A stretch of 64,000 nucleotides of DNA from Flavobacteriales bacterium UBA852 (lineage in GTDB: Bacteria; Bacteroidota; Bacteroidia; Flavobacteriales_E; Vicingaceae): positions 92,388-156,387 of the forward strand of contig DBGO01000015.1 of the NCBI GenBank assembly GCA_002295925.1. Direction: 5' to 3'. Position numbers and translations under genes: made by a program. Below the pieces are notes generated by a model. That model did no database searches. It saw only the letters and a list, made by a program, of their open reading frames with translations, and was not told the DNA's origin. Of this stretch, positions 62,171 to 64,000 are shown piece after piece (the first letter of the stretch is position 1; every line of letters begins with the position of its first letter).

Positions 62171-62998
62171 TTATATCCGTTTTATTTCTTGCGATTTTTC
62201 TTTTTTCTCCACCATTTTTGCTACCCAAATGCTAAACTCATAAAGGATAACTAATGGAAAAGCCATTAATATTTGGCTGGAAACATCGGGAGGTGTGATT
62301 ACGGCTGCCAAAACCAAGCTCAATACAAAAGCGTGTTTTCGGTATTGTCGCATCATTTGAGAAGATACCACTCCGAATTTTGCCAAAAAATACACCAACA
62401 ATGGTAATTGGAAAACCAGTCCGGTAGCTAAAACAATGGTTGTAAGTGTAGAAATATATGAATTTAAACTAATTTGATTGGCTACGGCATCGCTCACCGT
62501 ATAGTTTCCCAAAAATTGGATAGAAAGAGGAGCAATTAAAAAATAACCGAAAAGTACGCCAAAGAAAAACAACAATGAACCCGAAAAAATCAACGCTCGG
62601 GCATAGCGTATTTCTGTTTGGTGTAACCCCGGCTTGACAAATCGCCAAATTTCAAACAAAACATAGGGAAAAGCCAAAATAATTCCGGCAACAAACGAAA
62701 CCAATAAGTGAGTTGTAAATTGCCCTGAAAGATTGATGTTTATCAAATCAAATTTAAGTTCGCCAAAACAAAGCGAATCACCTTTGCCAATTAAATGCGA
62801 AAATTTACAAAACCATTGGTAAGTAGGAAAATCATTATGTGTTGGTGCTAAAATAATATGGTCAAAAACAAGCGATTTAAAGCTGAAAGCCGCCACCATA
62901 AAAACCAGTATGGCAATAACCGAACGCACAATATGCCACCGGAGCACTTCAAGATGCTCCATAAACGACATTTCATTTTGATGTTGCGATTCGTTCAT
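62171..62998 (-). CDS. tatC: Twin-arginine translocase subunit TatC
   Basis: TatC recognises twin-arginine signals and forms the core of the Tat export machinery for folded proteins. Six transmembrane helices are visible. Family motifs are SFMEHLEVLRWHIVRS, FPYVLFEIWRFVKPGL with the invariant Glu, and the C-terminal FVLSLVLAAVITPPDVSSQ. I chose the ATG at 62998 (275 residues) over the upstream TTG at 63007. TatA is not in the window. Likely clients here are ActB and perhaps the DODA-like protein. Confidence 0.95.
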   Translation of the reverse strand: MNESQHQNEMSFMEHLEVLRWHIVRSVIAILVFMVAAFSFKSLVFDHIILAPTHNDFPTYQWFCKFSHLIGKGDSLCFGELKFDLININLSGQFTTHLLVSFVAGIILAFPYVLFEIWRFVKPGLHQTEIRYARALIFSGSLLFFFGVLFGYFLIAPLSIQFLGNYTVSDAVANQISLNSYISTLTTIVLATGLVFQLPLLVYFLAKFGVVSSQMMRQYRKHAFVLSLVLAAVITPPDVSSQILMAFPLVILYEFSIWVAKMVEKKEKSQEIKRI

Positions 62999-63064
62999 AG
63001 CCGACAAAGGTAAGCAAGCTGTTGAACTCGTGCAACGTTTTATTTCAACTAATACAAAAAATTC

Positions 63065-63072
63065 TACATTTG
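63065..63072 (+). promoter_or_regulatory. Candidate -7 element for yjdM
   Basis: TACATTTG matches TAnnTTTG and lies 16 bases before the ATG at 63089, in the 90-base gap between divergent tatC and yjdM. No TTG is at the usual spacing. Confidence 0.4.
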
Positions 63073-63088
63073 CCGAAAATTATCAATT

Positions 63089-63427
63089 ATGTCCGAAGAA
63101 ATGATTTGTCCCAATTGCCAATCGCCTTACGGTTACCCAAATGGTGCGTTGATGATGTGTCCTGAGTGTGGGCACGAATGGAATCCTGATGAAATTGAAG
63201 AAACTGCCGAAGGATTGGTAGTGAAAGATGCCAACGGTAATATATTGCAAGATGGCGATACAGTTGTTGTTATCAAAAACTTGGCAGTGAAAAGTTCTCC
63301 GCAACCCATAAAAGCCGGTACAAAAGTGAAAAACATCCGTTTAACCGACGGCGACCATAATATCAATTGTAAAATTGATGGTTTCGGCGCAATGGCTTTA
63401 AAATCTGAATTTGTAAAAAAGGGGTAA
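63089..63427 (+). CDS. yjdM: YjdM/PhnA-like zinc-ribbon protein
   Basis: A 112-residue protein of the YjdM/PhnA family, once called alkylphosphonate utilization protein but without a proven phosphonate role. The zinc ribbon is CPNCQSPYGYPNG with MMCPECGHEW. The C-terminal SH3-like part holds VKDANGNILQDGDTVVVIKNLAVK and the final segment. It is cytoplasmic and monocistronic. Its stop is 2 bases from the birA stop. Confidence 0.92.
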   Translation: MSEEMICPNCQSPYGYPNGALMMCPECGHEWNPDEIEETAEGLVVKDANGNILQDGDTVVVIKNLAVKSSPQPIKAGTKVKNIRLTDGDHNINCKIDGFGAMALKSEFVKKG

Positions 63428-63429
63428 AA

Positions 63430-64000
63430 TCACTCAATTATTGTTTCAAACGCTTTAAACCAAAATTCTTTTTCAGTTCCATTGTCAAAAGCAAGGACGA
63501 TGGAGCCGTTTTGGTTGATGTGTTTTATCTTAACATTGTAAACAGAATCGCCGGTTTTTATTCGCATTCCGTCTTTGCCAAATAAATGCGAAAAATATAG
63601 TTGCTCAATTTCATCACCTTTCCCTTGACGAAGTTTAAGGTAATATTTCTCAAAAATTGACAAAATATCGTGAAGAAGTACCTTTAAATCAATAGCATTG
63701 ACAGATGGATTATGTTCTGTCATTGAAGTAGCATTCAATCCGGCAAAATTTTGTTGTTTAACATTTAACCCTATTCCGATAATACTCTCGCCGATAGATT
63801 TGCCTTTTAAGGTATTTTCAATCAAAATGCCGCATATTTTCTTTTTTTGCACCAAAATATCATTAGGCCATTTTATTTGTGCAGGTATTGTATACGTTTG
63901 CAAAAATTCAATGATGGCAACGGCTGTAACCATACTCAAATAAAATTGTTTTGCGGCTTGTAAAAAAGAAGGTTTTAAATAAATGCTGAAAGTTAAATTT
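63430..64000 (-). CDS. birA: Biotin-[acetyl-CoA-carboxylase] ligase BirA (partial)
   Basis: BirA attaches biotin to acetyl-CoA carboxylase. Only the C-terminal part is in the window. The frame continues to the right edge: the bases beyond the internal Met at 63939 translate as NLTFSIYLKPSFLQAA, which matches the family's NLTFS segment. The catalytic core has WPNDILVQKKKICGILIE and GIGLNV. The C-terminal ~50 residues form the SH3-like domain. No helix-turn-helix can be judged because the N-terminus is missing. It meets yjdM convergently. Confidence 0.93.
   Translation of the reverse strand, partial: NLTFSIYLKPSFLQAAKQFYLSMVTAVAIIEFLQTYTIPAQIKWPNDILVQKKKICGILIENTLKGKSIGESIIGIGLNVKQQNFAGLNATSMTEHNPSVNAIDLKVLLHDILSIFEKYYLKLRQGKGDEIEQLYFSHLFGKDGMRIKTGDSVYNVKIKHINQNGSIVLAFDNGTEKEFWFKAFETIIE

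Noticed and set aside
1..64000. CRISPR arrays, IS elements, tRNA or rRNA genes
   Set aside because: I saw no regularly spaced direct repeats, no transposase-like protein and no tRNA-like cloverleaf or rRNA sequence in the gaps.

Overview
This window is an AT-rich, gene-dense stretch of a Bacteroidota chromosome, most like a gliding or Flavobacteriales-type member. The evidence is lineage-typical content: alternative complex III (ActA-F), five or six proteins with type IX secretion (T9SS) sorting domains, a GWxTD lipoprotein, a PUR-family (DUF3276) protein, DUF5686, DUF1573, a SecDF fusion, a long NusB, and promoters of the TTG-N~19-TAnnTTTG kind. I see no tRNA, rRNA, IS element, prophage, CRISPR array or origin. 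No stretch over 300 bases lacks a gene; the longest gap is 25296-25539.

Layout. 1-10547 (+) is one respiratory operon: actA (5' end outside the window), actB, actC, actD, actE, actF, then cytochrome c oxidase subunits II and I, ending in a strong terminator. 10576-14947 (+) holds a small barrel-like protein, ruvB, queG, a DUF3108 protein and a patatin. 14937-18017 (-) is a large T9SS type B adhesin. 18504-22072 (+) is an arsenosugar-type operon: DUF547, ArsS, rhodanese lipoprotein and two glycosyltransferases. 22076-25295 (-) is a six-gene redox or detoxification operon (YceI, double CDGSH, DODA-type dioxygenase, methyltransferase, cytochrome c, MarR) behind a clear promoter with a palindromic operator candidate. 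25540-35066 holds purine nucleoside phosphorylase, rlmB, a GWxTD lipoprotein, rmuC, an orphan lipoprotein, a NudL-type Nudix, a WG-repeat lipoprotein and an MltF-type lytic transglycosylase. 35145-41975 holds secDF, a VCBS-repeat T9SS protein, a retropepsin and malate dehydrogenase. 42115-47086 (+) is an ECF sigma factor, an anti-sigma-like membrane protein with PKD domains and a degenerate T9SS type B tail, and a SprB-repeat adhesin. 47162-52523 holds the PUR protein, an ABC exporter, leucine dehydrogenase, nusB, a DUF1573 lipoprotein and yajC. 52602-64000 holds two T9SS type A proteins (one an M1 peptidase), two conserved unknowns, rsgA, DUF5686, tatC, yjdM and the C-terminal part of birA.

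How it fits together. The Act complex oxidises quinol and passes electrons through its cytochromes to the oxidase. TatC could export ActB and possibly the DODA-like protein. SecDF and YajC support Sec export of the many lipoproteins and T9SS cargo. The most interesting candidates are the sigma / anti-sigma-like / adhesin triad at 42115-47086, the MarR redox operon at 22076-25350, the arsenosugar operon without a local ArsM, and a gene whose start and signal peptide lie inside the oxidase operon terminator at 10572-10606.
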